Positions 18,807-27,323 of a stretch of 42,185 nt of DNA are shown one piece after another. Both the position numbers and the translations under genes were made by a program. The notes beneath the pieces were generated by a model, which saw nothing but the letters and a program-made list of their open reading frames with translations, had not been told where the DNA came from and did not search any database. How positions within the stretch are numbered: position 1 is the stretch's first letter; every line of letters begins with the position of its first letter. The stretch comes from Paracoccaceae bacterium (GTDB taxonomy: Bacteria; Pseudomonadota; Alphaproteobacteria; Rhodobacterales; Rhodobacteraceae). Location: NCBI GenBank assembly GCA_026419405.1, contig JANZZL010000067.1:1-42185 (forward strand). Direction: 5' to 3'.

Positions 18807-19283
18807 ATGATGCGAGGACTCGCACTGGCCGCGGGGCTCGGCACCGCATCGGCGCTGGCTGCCTGGGCCGGGGAGGTGGCGCCCAAGGACGTGGTGTTCG
18901 AGGGCGGCGCCATTGCCGCGTCGCTCACCGGCACGCCGGGCAACCCCGAGGAAGGCGCACGGATCATGACGACCAATGCGCTGGGCAACTGCGTGGCCTG
19001 CCATGCGATCGCGGCGATGCCCGATGTGCCGTTCCAGGGCACGATCGCGCCGCCGCTCGACGGCGTGGCCAGCCGCTACAGCGAGGCCGAGCTGCGGGGC
19101 CTCGTCGCCAATGCGAAGATGACCTTCGAGGGCACCTTCATGCCCGCCTTCTACAAGACCGAAGGCTTCGTCCGCCCCGGCGCCGGCTACACCGGCAAGG
19201 CCCCCGAGGGCGAGCTCGCGCCGATCCTCACTGCCCAGCAGATCGAGGATGTCGTCGCCTACCTGATGACGCTGAAGGACTGA
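18807..19283 (+). CDS. soxX: SoxX, monoheme c-type cytochrome subunit of SoxXA
   Basis: SoxX is the electron-accepting subunit of periplasmic SoxXA, which starts thiosulfate oxidation by coupling it to SoxY. The 158-residue protein has a signal peptide (cleavage predicted near AWA-GEV) and one heme site CVACH (GNCVACHAI). The downstream TFMPAFY segment is a likely source of the distal methionine ligand. The ATG at 18807 has GGGAGG six bases upstream; a second ATG follows at once. It opens the main soxXYZABCDEF operon. Confidence 0.95.
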   Translation: MMRGLALAAGLGTASALAAWAGEVAPKDVVFEGGAIAASLTGTPGNPEEGARIMTTNALGNCVACHAIAAMPDVPFQGTIAPPLDGVASRYSEAELRGLVANAKMTFEGTFMPAFYKTEGFVRPGAGYTGKAPEGELAPILTAQQIEDVVAYLMTLKD

Positions 19284-19317
19284 CCCCGCAACCACGGGCA
19301 CGAGAGGAGTTCGCATC

Positions 19318-19737
19318 ATGAAGCTGAACAGACGGGAAGCCCTCTGGGTCGGGCTCGGCGGCATGGCCGCGCTGGTTCCGGGGTTGGCGGCGGCCGCCAC
19401 GGTCGAGGACCTGACCGCGGCCTTCACGGGTGGCGCGACGCCCGCCGAGGGCGGCGGCATCACCCTGACCGCGCCCGAGATCGCCGAAAACGGCAACACC
19501 GTGCCGATCTCGGTCGAGGCGCCCGGCGCGACGGCGATCATGCTGCTTGCCTCCGGCAACCCCGAGGCGGGGGTGGCGACCTTCACCTTCGGTCCGGCGG
19601 CCGGCGGCCATATGGCCGCCACCCGCATCCGCCTCGCCAAGACACAGGACGTGATCGCGCTGGCCAAGATGCCCGACGGCAGCATCCTGCGCACCCAGGC
19701 GACCGTGAAGGTCACCATCGGCGGCTGCGGCGGCTGA
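19318..19737 (+). CDS. soxY: SoxY, sulfur-carrier subunit
   Basis: SoxY carries the sulfur intermediate on the thiol of its C-terminal cysteine. The 139-residue precursor has a Tat-type signal (NRREALWVGLGGMAAL) for export as a folded complex with SoxZ. The sequence ends in the diagnostic swinging arm GGCGG, with the cysteine third from the end. It lies 34 bases after soxX and 22 bases before soxZ. Confidence 0.97.
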   Translation: MKLNRREALWVGLGGMAALVPGLAAAATVEDLTAAFTGGATPAEGGGITLTAPEIAENGNTVPISVEAPGATAIMLLASGNPEAGVATFTFGPAAGGHMAATRIRLAKTQDVIALAKMPDGSILRTQATVKVTIGGCGG

Positions 19738-19759
19738 GCACGAGGATCAGGAGGACAAG

Positions 19760-20089
19760 ATGGCAGAGAACGCAAAACCCCGTGTCCGCGTCCCCAAGAC
19801 CGCCGCGCCGGGCGACATCGTGGAGATCAAGACCCTGATCAGCCACCAGATGGAGTCGGGCCAGCGCAAGGACGCCGAGGGCAACGTGATCCCGCGGTCG
19901 ATCATCAACCGCTTCACCTGCGACTTCAACGGCCAGAACGTGATCGACGTGGCCATTGAGCCCGCGGTCTCGACCAACCCCTACTTCGAGTTCACCGCGA
20001 AGGTCGATCAGTCGGGCGAGTTCGTCTTCACCTGGTACGACGACGACGGCTCGGTCTACGAGGACCGGGCGAGCATCGAAGTCGGCTGA
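19760..20089 (+). CDS. soxZ: SoxZ, partner of the sulfur carrier
   Basis: SoxZ forms the SoxYZ heterodimer and is exported with SoxY, having no signal of its own. The 109-residue immunoglobulin-like protein is close to the family consensus, with KTLISHQMESGQRKD (about residues 25-39), NPYFEFTAKVDQSGEF and FTWYDDDGSVYED. The ATG at 19760 has GGAGG upstream. It lies between soxY and soxA in the usual order. Confidence 0.96.
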   Translation: MAENAKPRVRVPKTAAPGDIVEIKTLISHQMESGQRKDAEGNVIPRSIINRFTCDFNGQNVIDVAIEPAVSTNPYFEFTAKVDQSGEFVFTWYDDDGSVYEDRASIEVG

Positions 20090-20114
20090 GCGCGCAGGCA
20101 TCGGGGAGGAGACC

Positions 20115-20981
20115 ATGCGCAGCCACGCCACCACGCTAGCCGCAGCGGCGCTCTGGGGCCTGGGGTCCCTCGGCGCCGCGCTGGCCGGCCCGGTCGAGGA
20201 CACCCTGACGGTGACCACCGATGCGGGCGAGATCACCCTCGTCACGACGGCGCCGGCGCCGGAGCACCTCCGGGACGTGTTCGACACGATCTATTCGGGC
20301 TGGCACTTCCGCGAGGACGAGACGCGCGACCTCGAGCGGGACGACTTCGACAACCCCGGGATGGTCTTCGTGGACCGCGGTCGGGACATGTGGAACGCCG
20401 AGATCGGCGCCAACGGGGAATCCTGCGCCTCATGCCACGGCGGCCCGGAGAGCATGAAGGGGCTGAGGGCGGTCACGCCGCGGGTCGATCCGGAGTCCGG
20501 CAAGCTCATGCTGGTCGAGGACTACATCAACGAGTGCGTGACCGAGCGGATGGGCAGGGAAGCCTGGGGCATGACCTCGAACGAGATGAAGGACATGCTG
20601 GCGCTGATCTCGCTGCAGTCGCGGGGCGAGATCGTCAACGTGGCGATCGACGGCCCCGCCCGGCCCTTCTGGGAGAAGGGGCGCGAGCTCTACTACACCC
20701 GGTTCGGCCAGCTCGAGATGTCCTGCGCCAACTGCCACGAGGACAACTGGGGCAACTTCATCCGGGCCGACCACCTGAGCCAGGGCCAGGTCAACGGCTT
20801 CCCGACCTACCGCCTCAAGGATGCCGGCATGGTCACCGCGCAGCAGCGCTTCGTCGGCTGCGTGCGCGACACCCGCGCCGAGACCTTCAAGGCGGGCTCC
20901 GACGAGTTCAAGGCGCTCGAGCTCTACGTCGCCTCGCGCGGCAACGGGCTCGCGGTCGAGGGCGTGTCGGTCCGGCACTGA
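20115..20981 (+). CDS. soxA: SoxA, diheme c-type cytochrome subunit of SoxXA
   Basis: SoxA is the catalytic subunit of SoxXA, joining thiosulfate oxidatively to the SoxY cysteine in the periplasm. The 288-residue protein has a signal peptide (cleavage near ALA-GPV, residue 24) and two heme sites, CASCH (104-108) and CANCH (204-208), so it is the diheme form. The active-site cysteine that becomes a persulfide is C249 in RFVGCVRDTRAE. C141 (YINECVTERMG) is also family-conserved. The ATG at 20115 follows GGGGAGGA at good spacing. A 130-base gap follows before soxB. Confidence 0.96.
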   Translation: MRSHATTLAAAALWGLGSLGAALAGPVEDTLTVTTDAGEITLVTTAPAPEHLRDVFDTIYSGWHFREDETRDLERDDFDNPGMVFVDRGRDMWNAEIGANGESCASCHGGPESMKGLRAVTPRVDPESGKLMLVEDYINECVTERMGREAWGMTSNEMKDMLALISLQSRGEIVNVAIDGPARPFWEKGRELYYTRFGQLEMSCANCHEDNWGNFIRADHLSQGQVNGFPTYRLKDAGMVTAQQRFVGCVRDTRAETFKAGSDEFKALELYVASRGNGLAVEGVSVRH

Positions 20982-21056
20982 CGGGATCCGCGGCGCCCGC
21001 CCGCCCGGCGGGGGCCGCATGCGCAGCATGGCGCCGTCCCGGCAGACCGGGCGCGC

Positions 21057-21071
21057 GGCCCCCCGGGGGCC
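21057..21071 (+). promoter_or_regulatory. Possible GC stem-loop in the soxA-soxB gap
   Basis: The 130-base gap between soxA and soxB is the longest inside the sox operon and contains a near-palindromic GGCCCCCCGGGGGCC at 21057-21071, followed by a further GC inverted segment. It could modulate soxB expression or message stability. There is no T-run and no promoter consensus. In sequence this GC-rich such pairing can arise by chance. Confidence 0.25.
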
Positions 21072-21111
21072 GGCGGCCGGGCCTTGCCGGACGGCAGGAC
21101 GGAGAGGGGAC

Positions 21112-22803
21112 ATGATCAGCCGACGCGAGTTCCTCCAGGCCTCGGCCGCCGCCTCGGTCATCGTCGGGGCCGCGGGCTTCGGCAACTGGTCGCGGCTGGC
21201 CGCCCAGCAGGCGCTGACGCAGGACCAGCTCCTTGCCTTCGAGGATTTCGGCAACGTCACCCTCGTCCATCTCACCGACGTGCACGCCCAGCTCAGGCCG
21301 ATCTGGTTCCGCGAGCCCGAGGTGAACCTCGGGGTGGGCGAGGCCAGGGGCCGGCCGCCCCACCTGACGGGGGCGGAGTTCCTCAAGGCGTTCAACATCG
21401 CCCCCGGCACCCCCGAGGCCTATGCGCTGACGCACGAGGACTTCGTTGCGCTCGGCCGCGCCTACGGGCGGATGGGGGGCATGGACCGGGTGGCGACCGT
21501 GGTCAAGGCGATCCGCGCCGCGCGCCCCGAGGCGATCGTGCTCGACGGCGGCGACACCTGGCACGGCTCGATGACGAGCTTCCTGACCAAGGGTCAGGAC
21601 ATGGTGAACGTCATGTCCGCGCTCGGCGTCGAGGCGATGACGAGCCACTGGGAATGGACCTTCGGCTCGGCGCGCGTGAACGAGATCGTCGAGGCGCTGC
21701 CCTTCCCCTTCCTCGGCGCCAACATCTTCGATGCCGAGTGGGACGAGCCCGCCTTCGAGCCCTATGCGGTCTTCGAGCGCGGCGGCACGCGGGTCGCGGT
21801 GATCGGCCAGGCCTTTCCCTACATGCCGATCGCCAACCCCAAGTGGATGTTCCCCGAATACGCCTTCGGCATCCGCGAGGAGCGGATGCAGCAGGTGGTT
21901 GACGAGGTGCGCGCCGACGGCGCCGAGCTCGTCGTCTGCCTCAGCCACAACGGCTTCGACGTCGATCACAAGATGGCAAGCCGGGTGCGCGGCATCGACG
22001 TGATCCTGACCGGCCACACCCACGACGCGATCCCCGAACCGGTGGTGGTGGGCGAGACGATCCTGATCGCCTCGGGCAGCCACGGCAAGTTCGTCTCCCG
22101 CGTCGATCTCCAGGTCGAGAGCGGGCGGATGACCGGCTTCCGCCACAGGCTGATCCCGGTCTTCTCCGACGTGATCGCGCCCGACCCGGAGATGGCGGCG
22201 CTGATCGAGGCGGAACGCGCCCCCTTCCGCGACCAGCTCGAGGAGGTGATCGGGACGACCGAGACGCTGCTCTACCGCCGCGGCAACTTCAACGGCACCT
22301 GGGACGACCTGATCTGCGAGGCGATCCGCGCCGAGCGCGACGCCGAGATCGCGCTCAGCCCCGGCGTGCGCTGGGGGGCGACGCTGATGCCGGGCGACCC
22401 GATCACCCGCGAGGACATCCACAACGTCACCACCATGACCTACGGGCAGGTCTACCGCACCGAGATGACGGGCGAGACGCTGAAGGCCGTGCTCGAGGAC
22501 GTGGCCGACAACCTCTTCAACCCCGATCCCTATTACCAGCAGGGCGGCGACATGGTCCGCGTCGGCGGCCTCGGCTTCACCATCGACATCGGCAAGCCGA
22601 TCGGCGAGCGCATCGGCGGGCTGCACCTCACCGACAGCGGCGAGGCGCTCGACCCCGCCCGCAGCTACGTCGTGGCGGGCTGGGCCAGCGTGAACGAGGG
22701 CACCGAGGGCCCGCAGATCTGGGATGTGGTCGAGGCGCATGTCCGCAAGGTCGGCACCGTGCGGCTCACGCCCAGTGCCTCGGTCACCGTGACGGGAACC
22801 TGA
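21112..22803 (+). CDS. soxB: SoxB, thiosulfohydrolase
   Basis: SoxB hydrolyses the sulfonate from SoxY-bound sulfur, releasing sulfate; it uses two manganese ions. The 563-residue precursor has a Tat signal (SRREFLQASAAASVIV). The 5'-nucleotidase/metallophosphatase core shows HLTDVHAQLRPIWFREPE (about residues 54-71), DGGDTWHGS, SHNGFDVDHKMA and LTGHTHDAIPEP, containing the metal ligands. The ATG at 21112 has GGAGAGGGG upstream and gives the correct Tat motif. Confidence 0.97.
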   Translation: MISRREFLQASAAASVIVGAAGFGNWSRLAAQQALTQDQLLAFEDFGNVTLVHLTDVHAQLRPIWFREPEVNLGVGEARGRPPHLTGAEFLKAFNIAPGTPEAYALTHEDFVALGRAYGRMGGMDRVATVVKAIRAARPEAIVLDGGDTWHGSMTSFLTKGQDMVNVMSALGVEAMTSHWEWTFGSARVNEIVEALPFPFLGANIFDAEWDEPAFEPYAVFERGGTRVAVIGQAFPYMPIANPKWMFPEYAFGIREERMQQVVDEVRADGAELVVCLSHNGFDVDHKMASRVRGIDVILTGHTHDAIPEPVVVGETILIASGSHGKFVSRVDLQVESGRMTGFRHRLIPVFSDVIAPDPEMAALIEAERAPFRDQLEEVIGTTETLLYRRGNFNGTWDDLICEAIRAERDAEIALSPGVRWGATLMPGDPITREDIHNVTTMTYGQVYRTEMTGETLKAVLEDVADNLFNPDPYYQQGGDMVRVGGLGFTIDIGKPIGERIGGLHLTDSGEALDPARSYVVAGWASVNEGTEGPQIWDVVEAHVRKVGTVRLTPSASVTVTGT

Positions 22804-22833
22804 CGAGACGATGCAAGGAGAGGAGCCTCAGCA

Positions 22834-24123
22834 ATGACCGACGAAGCGAAGGGCCGGGGTGCAGGCGGTGCGCGGACCTCGCGCCGCGGCTTCCTGCGCA
22901 CCGCCGCCGCCGCGGGCGGCGCGATCGCCGCCGGCGCCGTTGCGGCGCGGGCCGAGGGCCCCGACCCGCTGATCACCGAGGTGCAGGACTGGGCCTCGGG
23001 CTTCGGCGACCCGGTGGACGCCACGCCCTACGGCCTGCCGATCCGGTTCGAGGATCACGTGGTGCGCCGCAACGTCGAATGGCTGACGGAAAGCCCGATC
23101 AGCTCGATCAACTTCACGCCGATCCATGCGCTCGAGGGCACGATCACGCCGCAGGGCTGCGCCTTCGAGCGCCACCACTCCGGCGCGATCGAGCTCTCCA
23201 AGCCCGACTACCGGCTGATGGTCAACGGCCTCGTCGAGAGGCCGCTCGTCTTCACCTACGAGGACCTCACCCGCTTTCCGCGCCACGTGATGACCGCGTT
23301 CTGCGAATGCGCGGCCAATGGCGGCATGGAATGGGGCGGCGCGCAGCTCGAGGGCTGCCAGTTCACCCAGGGCATGATCCACAACATGGAATACACCGGC
23401 GTCTGGCTGCGCGACATCCTGAACGAGGCCGGGGTGAGACCCGAGGGCAAGTGGGTCTACGCCGAGGGGGCCGACGCCTCCTCGAACGGCCGTTCGATGC
23501 CGCTCGAGAAGGCGATGGACGACGTGATGGTCGCCTTCTTCGCCAATGGCGAGGCCCTGCGCAAGGAACACGGCTATCCCGTCCGTCTCGTGGTGCCGGG
23601 CTGGGAAGGCAACATGTGGGTCAAGTGGCTGCGCCGCATCGCGGTCTACGACCAGGCGGTGGAGAGCCGCGAGGAAACCTCGAAGTATACCGACCTCATG
23701 GCCGACGGCCGGGCGCGGAAATGGACCTGGGTGATGGATGCCAAATCGGTCATCACCTCGCCCTCGCCGCAGGCGCCGATCCGCCACGGCAAGGGGCCGC
23801 TCGTGATCACCGGGCTCGCCTGGTCGGGCCACGGGAAGATCGCGCGCGTCGATGTCTCGCTCGACGGCGGCCGGAACTGGCAGACCGCGCGGCTCTCGGG
23901 CGACGTGAAGCCCAAGGCGCTGACCCGCTTCCACCTCGACATCGACTGGGACGGGTCGGAGATGCTGCTCCAGTCCCGCGCGATCGACGAGACCGGCTAC
24001 GTCCAGCCCACGAAGGACCAGCTCCGCGCGATCCGCGGGCTCAACAACGTCTACCACAACAACGGCATCCAGACCTGGTGGGTCAGGGCCGACGGGGAGG
24101 TCGAGAATGTCGAGGTCGCGTAA
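22834..24123 (+). CDS. soxC: SoxC, molybdopterin sulfane dehydrogenase subunit
   Basis: SoxC is the sulfite-oxidase-like molybdenum subunit of Sox(CD)2, which oxidises the SoxY-bound sulfane sulfur with release of six electrons. The 429-residue precursor has a Tat signal (TSRRGFLRTAAAAGG). The molybdenum-ligating cysteine is in AFCECAANGG near residue 158, and the C-terminal dimerisation domain carries RVDVSLDGGRNWQTA. Its presence means thiosulfate can be oxidised fully to sulfate without sulfur globules. The end overlaps the soxD start by 17 bases. Confidence 0.96.
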   Translation: MTDEAKGRGAGGARTSRRGFLRTAAAAGGAIAAGAVAARAEGPDPLITEVQDWASGFGDPVDATPYGLPIRFEDHVVRRNVEWLTESPISSINFTPIHALEGTITPQGCAFERHHSGAIELSKPDYRLMVNGLVERPLVFTYEDLTRFPRHVMTAFCECAANGGMEWGGAQLEGCQFTQGMIHNMEYTGVWLRDILNEAGVRPEGKWVYAEGADASSNGRSMPLEKAMDDVMVAFFANGEALRKEHGYPVRLVVPGWEGNMWVKWLRRIAVYDQAVESREETSKYTDLMADGRARKWTWVMDAKSVITSPSPQAPIRHGKGPLVITGLAWSGHGKIARVDVSLDGGRNWQTARLSGDVKPKALTRFHLDIDWDGSEMLLQSRAIDETGYVQPTKDQLRAIRGLNNVYHNNGIQTWWVRADGEVENVEVA

Positions 24124-25228
24124 CCTTCTCGTCGGCGCGGCGCTGGCCGCGCTCGCTGCCGGGCCGGCGGCCGCCGAACGGCTGGGCCTCGGGCGCCCCG
24201 CGCTGCCCGAGGAGATCGACGCGTGGGATGTCGCCGTGCTGCCCGACGGCACCGGCCTCAGGCCGGGTTCCGGCGACGTCGCGACCGGCGAGGAGGTCTT
24301 CGCCGAGAAATGCGCAAGCTGCCACGGCGACTTTGCCGAGGGCATCGACAACTGGCCGGTGCTGGCCGGGGGCATCGGCTCGCTGACCGACCGCCGCCCG
24401 GTCAAGACGATCGGCTCCTACTGGCCGCATCTCTCGACGGTGTGGGACTACATCCACCGCTCCATGCCCTTCGGCGCGGCGCAGACGCTCACCGTCGACG
24501 AGACCTACGCGATCACCGCCTTCCTGCTCTACTCGAACGGCCTGGTCGAGGACGACTTCGTGCTGAGCGACGCGAACTTCCGCGACATCGTGCTGCCGAA
24601 TGCCGGGGGCTTCTATCCCGACGACCGGCCCGAGACCGAATACCCGCTGTTCCGGGCCGAGCCCTGCATGACCGACTGCGTCGAGACGGTGGAGATCACC
24701 CGGCGCGCGGTCGATCTCAACGTCACGCCGACCGATCCCGACGGCCGGCCGGCCGGCACGCTGCCGCCGCTGACGCTCGCGGCGGTTGCCCCCGCGGCGG
24801 AGGCGGCCGGGGCGGCGGCCCCGGAGGCCCCCGCGGCGGAGACGGCGGGGGCGGCGGTGCCCGAGGCGGCGCCCGGGGCCGAGGCGGCTGCCGGCGCCGG
24901 GCCCGACCCCGCGCTGGTCGCCGCCGGCGAGTCGGCGTTCCGCAAGTGCGCCGCCTGCCACAAGGTGGGGGAGGGGGCGCAGAACGCCGTCGGGCCGGTG
25001 CTGAACGGCATCTTCGGCCGGCCGGCGGGCGGGGTCGAGGGCTTCCGCTACTCGAAGGCGCTGACCGACATGGCCGCGGGCGGGCTGGTCTGGGACGAGG
25101 CCGCGCTGCACGGCTTCCTCGAGAACCCGCGCCGGTTCATGCGCGGCACGGCGATGTCCTTCGCCGGCATCCGCGACGAGGGCGAGCGGGCGGCCCTGAT
25201 CGCCTATCTCGCCAGCCTCGGGGACTGA
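24107..25228 (+). CDS. soxD: SoxD, diheme cytochrome c subunit of sulfane dehydrogenase
   Basis: SoxD takes electrons from SoxC. The 373-residue precursor has a signal peptide (cleavage near AAA-ERL), a first cytochrome domain with CASCH (69-73), a second with CAACH (280-284), and between them a low-complexity Ala/Glu/Pro linker (about residues 222-266). The second domain (GPVLNGIFGRPAGGVEGF) closely resembles the first domain of the neighbouring SoxE. The ATG at 24107 lies within the end of soxC. SoxE starts five bases after the stop. Confidence 0.95.
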   Translation: MSRSRNLLVGAALAALAAGPAAAERLGLGRPALPEEIDAWDVAVLPDGTGLRPGSGDVATGEEVFAEKCASCHGDFAEGIDNWPVLAGGIGSLTDRRPVKTIGSYWPHLSTVWDYIHRSMPFGAAQTLTVDETYAITAFLLYSNGLVEDDFVLSDANFRDIVLPNAGGFYPDDRPETEYPLFRAEPCMTDCVETVEITRRAVDLNVTPTDPDGRPAGTLPPLTLAAVAPAAEAAGAAAPEAPAAETAGAAVPEAAPGAEAAAGAGPDPALVAAGESAFRKCAACHKVGEGAQNAVGPVLNGIFGRPAGGVEGFRYSKALTDMAAGGLVWDEAALHGFLENPRRFMRGTAMSFAGIRDEGERAALIAYLASLGD

Positions 25229-25233
25229 CCGCG

Positions 25234-25935
25234 ATGGCCGCCCGGACCGCCCTCGTGCTCGCCCTCGCCCTCGCCGCCCCGCCGGCGGCGGGCGAGGCCT
25301 TCGGCGACCCCGAGCGCGGCGAGGAACTGTTCCGGCGCCAGTGCGCGTCCTGCCACGAGGTGGGCGAGGGCGCGACGAACCGCGTCGGCCCCCGGCTCGA
25401 CGGGCTGTTCGGCCGCCGCGCCGGGGCGGTCGAGGGCTTCAACTACTCGCGCGCGATGGCGCGGATGGGGGCCGACGGCCTGACCTGGACCTTCGAGACC
25501 CTCGACGCCTACATCGCAAATCCGCGCGCGCTCGTCTCGGGAACCCGGATGTCCTACCGCGGCATGGCCGACGCTGCGCAGCGCGGCGACCTGCTGGCCT
25601 ACCTGCGCGACTTCTCCGACAAGCCGCGCGACATCCCCGAGGCCGAGCCGACGGCACTGAAGACCGTTCCCGACCTCGACCCGGCGATCCTCGCGATCGA
25701 GGGGGACCCGGCCTTCGGCGAGTACCTCTCGTCGGAATGCACCACCTGCCACCAGCGCGACGGATCGGATCAGGGGATCCCCTCGATCACCGGCTGGCCC
25801 GAGGAGGACTTCGTGGCCGCCATGCACGCCTACAAGCAGAAGCTCAGGCCGCATCCGGTGATGCAGATGATGGCCGGACGGCTGGCCAACGACGAGATCG
25901 CGGCACTGGCCGCCTACTTCGCAACCTTGGAGTGA
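25234..25935 (+). CDS. soxE: SoxE, diheme cytochrome c
   Basis: SoxE is a periplasmic diheme cytochrome that probably accepts electrons from the SoxF flavoprotein, as in flavocytochrome c. The 233-residue precursor has a signal peptide (cleavage near AAG-EAF) and two heme sites: CASCH (37-41) in a class-I domain (GPRLDGLFGRRAGAVEGF) and CTTCH in a shorter C-terminal cytochrome domain (ECTTCHQRDGSDQGIPSITG). The C-terminal domain resembles the FccA cytochrome subunit. Its natural partner soxF, 61 bases downstream, is interrupted by a stop codon. Confidence 0.92.
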   Translation: MAARTALVLALALAAPPAAGEAFGDPERGEELFRRQCASCHEVGEGATNRVGPRLDGLFGRRAGAVEGFNYSRAMARMGADGLTWTFETLDAYIANPRALVSGTRMSYRGMADAAQRGDLLAYLRDFSDKPRDIPEAEPTALKTVPDLDPAILAIEGDPAFGEYLSSECTTCHQRDGSDQGIPSITGWPEEDFVAAMHAYKQKLRPHPVMQMMAGRLANDEIAALAAYFATLE

Positions 25936-25996
25936 ACCGGACACGGGCCGCGGCCCCGGCCGCGCCCACCATGCAGCGGAACAGGGAGGAACCGCC

Positions 25997-27259
25997 ATGC
26001 TTCTGAAGAGACGCCATTTCCTGGGAACCGGCCTTGCCGCCTCGGCGCTGCTTGCCGCGCCGGCCGTGCTGGGCCAGGGCAAGCCGAAGGTCGTGGTGAT
26101 CGGCGGCGGGGCCGGCGGGGCGACCGCCGCGCGCTACATCGCCAAGGACAGCGAGGGCGCGATCGAGGTCACCCTCGTCGAGGCGAACCCTGTCTACACG
26201 ACCTGCTTCTTCTCCAACCTCTACCTCGGCGGCTTCCGCGACTTCGAGAGCCTCCAGCACGGCTACGGCAAGCTCTCGGAGGCCGGGATCACGGTGATCC
26301 ACGACACGGCGACCGGGGTGGACCGCGCGGCCCGGACGGTCACGCTCGCCGGCGGCCAGGTTCTGCCCTACGACCGGCTGATCCTCTCGCCCGGCATCGA
26401 CTTCAAGGAGGGCTCGGTGCCAGGCTGGTCGCTCGCCGACGCCGAGGTCATGCCGCACGCCTACAAGGCCGGGCCGCAGACGCAGCTGCTGAAGTCGCAG
26501 GTGGAAGCGATGCCGCAGGGCGGCGTCTTCGCGATGGTGGCGCCGCCCAACCCCTACCGCTGCCCGCCCGGCCCCTACGAGCGCCTCTGCATGATCGCGC
26601 ACCTGCTCTAGCAGTCGAACCCAACCGTCAAGGTCTTGGTGTTCGACCCCAAGGACAAGTTCTCCAAGCAGGCGCTGTTCGAGGAGGCCTGGGGCAAGTA
26701 CTACGCTGGCATGGTCGAGTGGATCGGCCCCGAGTTCGGCGGCGGCGCCGTCGAGGTGCGGCCCGCGACGATGGAGATCGTGGTCGAGGGCGAGGCGCAG
26801 AAGGTCGATGCCTGCAACGTGATCCCCGCGCAGAAGGCCGGGCAGATCGCCGAGATCGCCGGCGTCACCGACGACAGCGGCTGGGCGCCGGTCAATCCCG
26901 AGAACATGAAGTCGAAGGCCGACGAGAACATCTGGGTGCTGGGCGACAGTTCGGCCCAGGGCGACATGCCGAAGTCGGGCTTCTCGGCCAACAGCCAGGC
27001 CAAGGTCGCGGCGATGGCGGTGCGGGGCGAGCTGTCGGACGCGAAGGTGTTCCCGGCGCGCTACTCCAACACCTGCTGGTCGCTGGTCGCCCCGGACGAC
27101 GGGGTGAAGGTCGGTGCCTCCTACGAGCCCACGCCCGAGAAGATCGCCTCGGTCGAGAGCTTCATCAGCGAGACCGGCGAGGATGCCGCGCTCCGCAAGG
27201 CGACCTACGAAGAATCGCTCGGCTGGTATGCGGGCATCACCGCCGACATCTTCGGCTGA
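25997..27259 (+). pseudogene. soxF: soxF (sulfide dehydrogenase flavoprotein, FccB-like) interrupted by an in-frame TAG
   Basis: The full frame would encode a 420-residue FAD protein that oxidises sulfide in the periplasm with SoxE. It has a Tat-type signal (KRRHFLGTGLAASALL), an FAD-binding GGGAGGATAA loop, redox cysteine C189 in NPYRCPPGPYERL and its likely partner in NTCWSLVAP (about residue 360). A single TAG at 26609-26611 (codon 205) splits it into 204 codons and a second open stretch in the same frame from 26612 to 27259. Homology is continuous across the stop (MIAHLL, stop, QSNPTVKVLVFDPKDKFS), where a lysine or glutamine codon is expected. There is no frameshift. Loss of function, readthrough or a base-call error are all possible. 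Confidence 0.88.
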
Positions 27260-27273
27260 GTTCCTCCCCGACT

Positions 27274-27302
27274 GCGGGCGCCGGCGCTGCGCCGGCGTCC
27301 GC
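27274..27302 (+). terminator. Strong hairpin after soxF, probable terminator
   Basis: A 13-bp stem with one G-T wobble (27274-27286 paired with 27290-27302) and a three-base CTG loop begins 14 bases after the soxF stop and is followed by CCTTTCC. It is the most terminator-like structure in the window. It separates the soxXYZABCDEF operon from the soxH-like gene, whose GTG start lies 21 bases further on. Confidence 0.6.
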
Positions 27303-27323
27303 CCTTTCCGCGTGGAGAGATCG

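Noticed and set aside
26609-26611. TAG in soxF as a programmed pyrrolysine or other recoding site
   Set aside because: Flavocytochrome-type sulfide dehydrogenases do not carry such a residue, no pylTSBCD gene is visible, and no special downstream structure was found. A mutation or base error is simpler.
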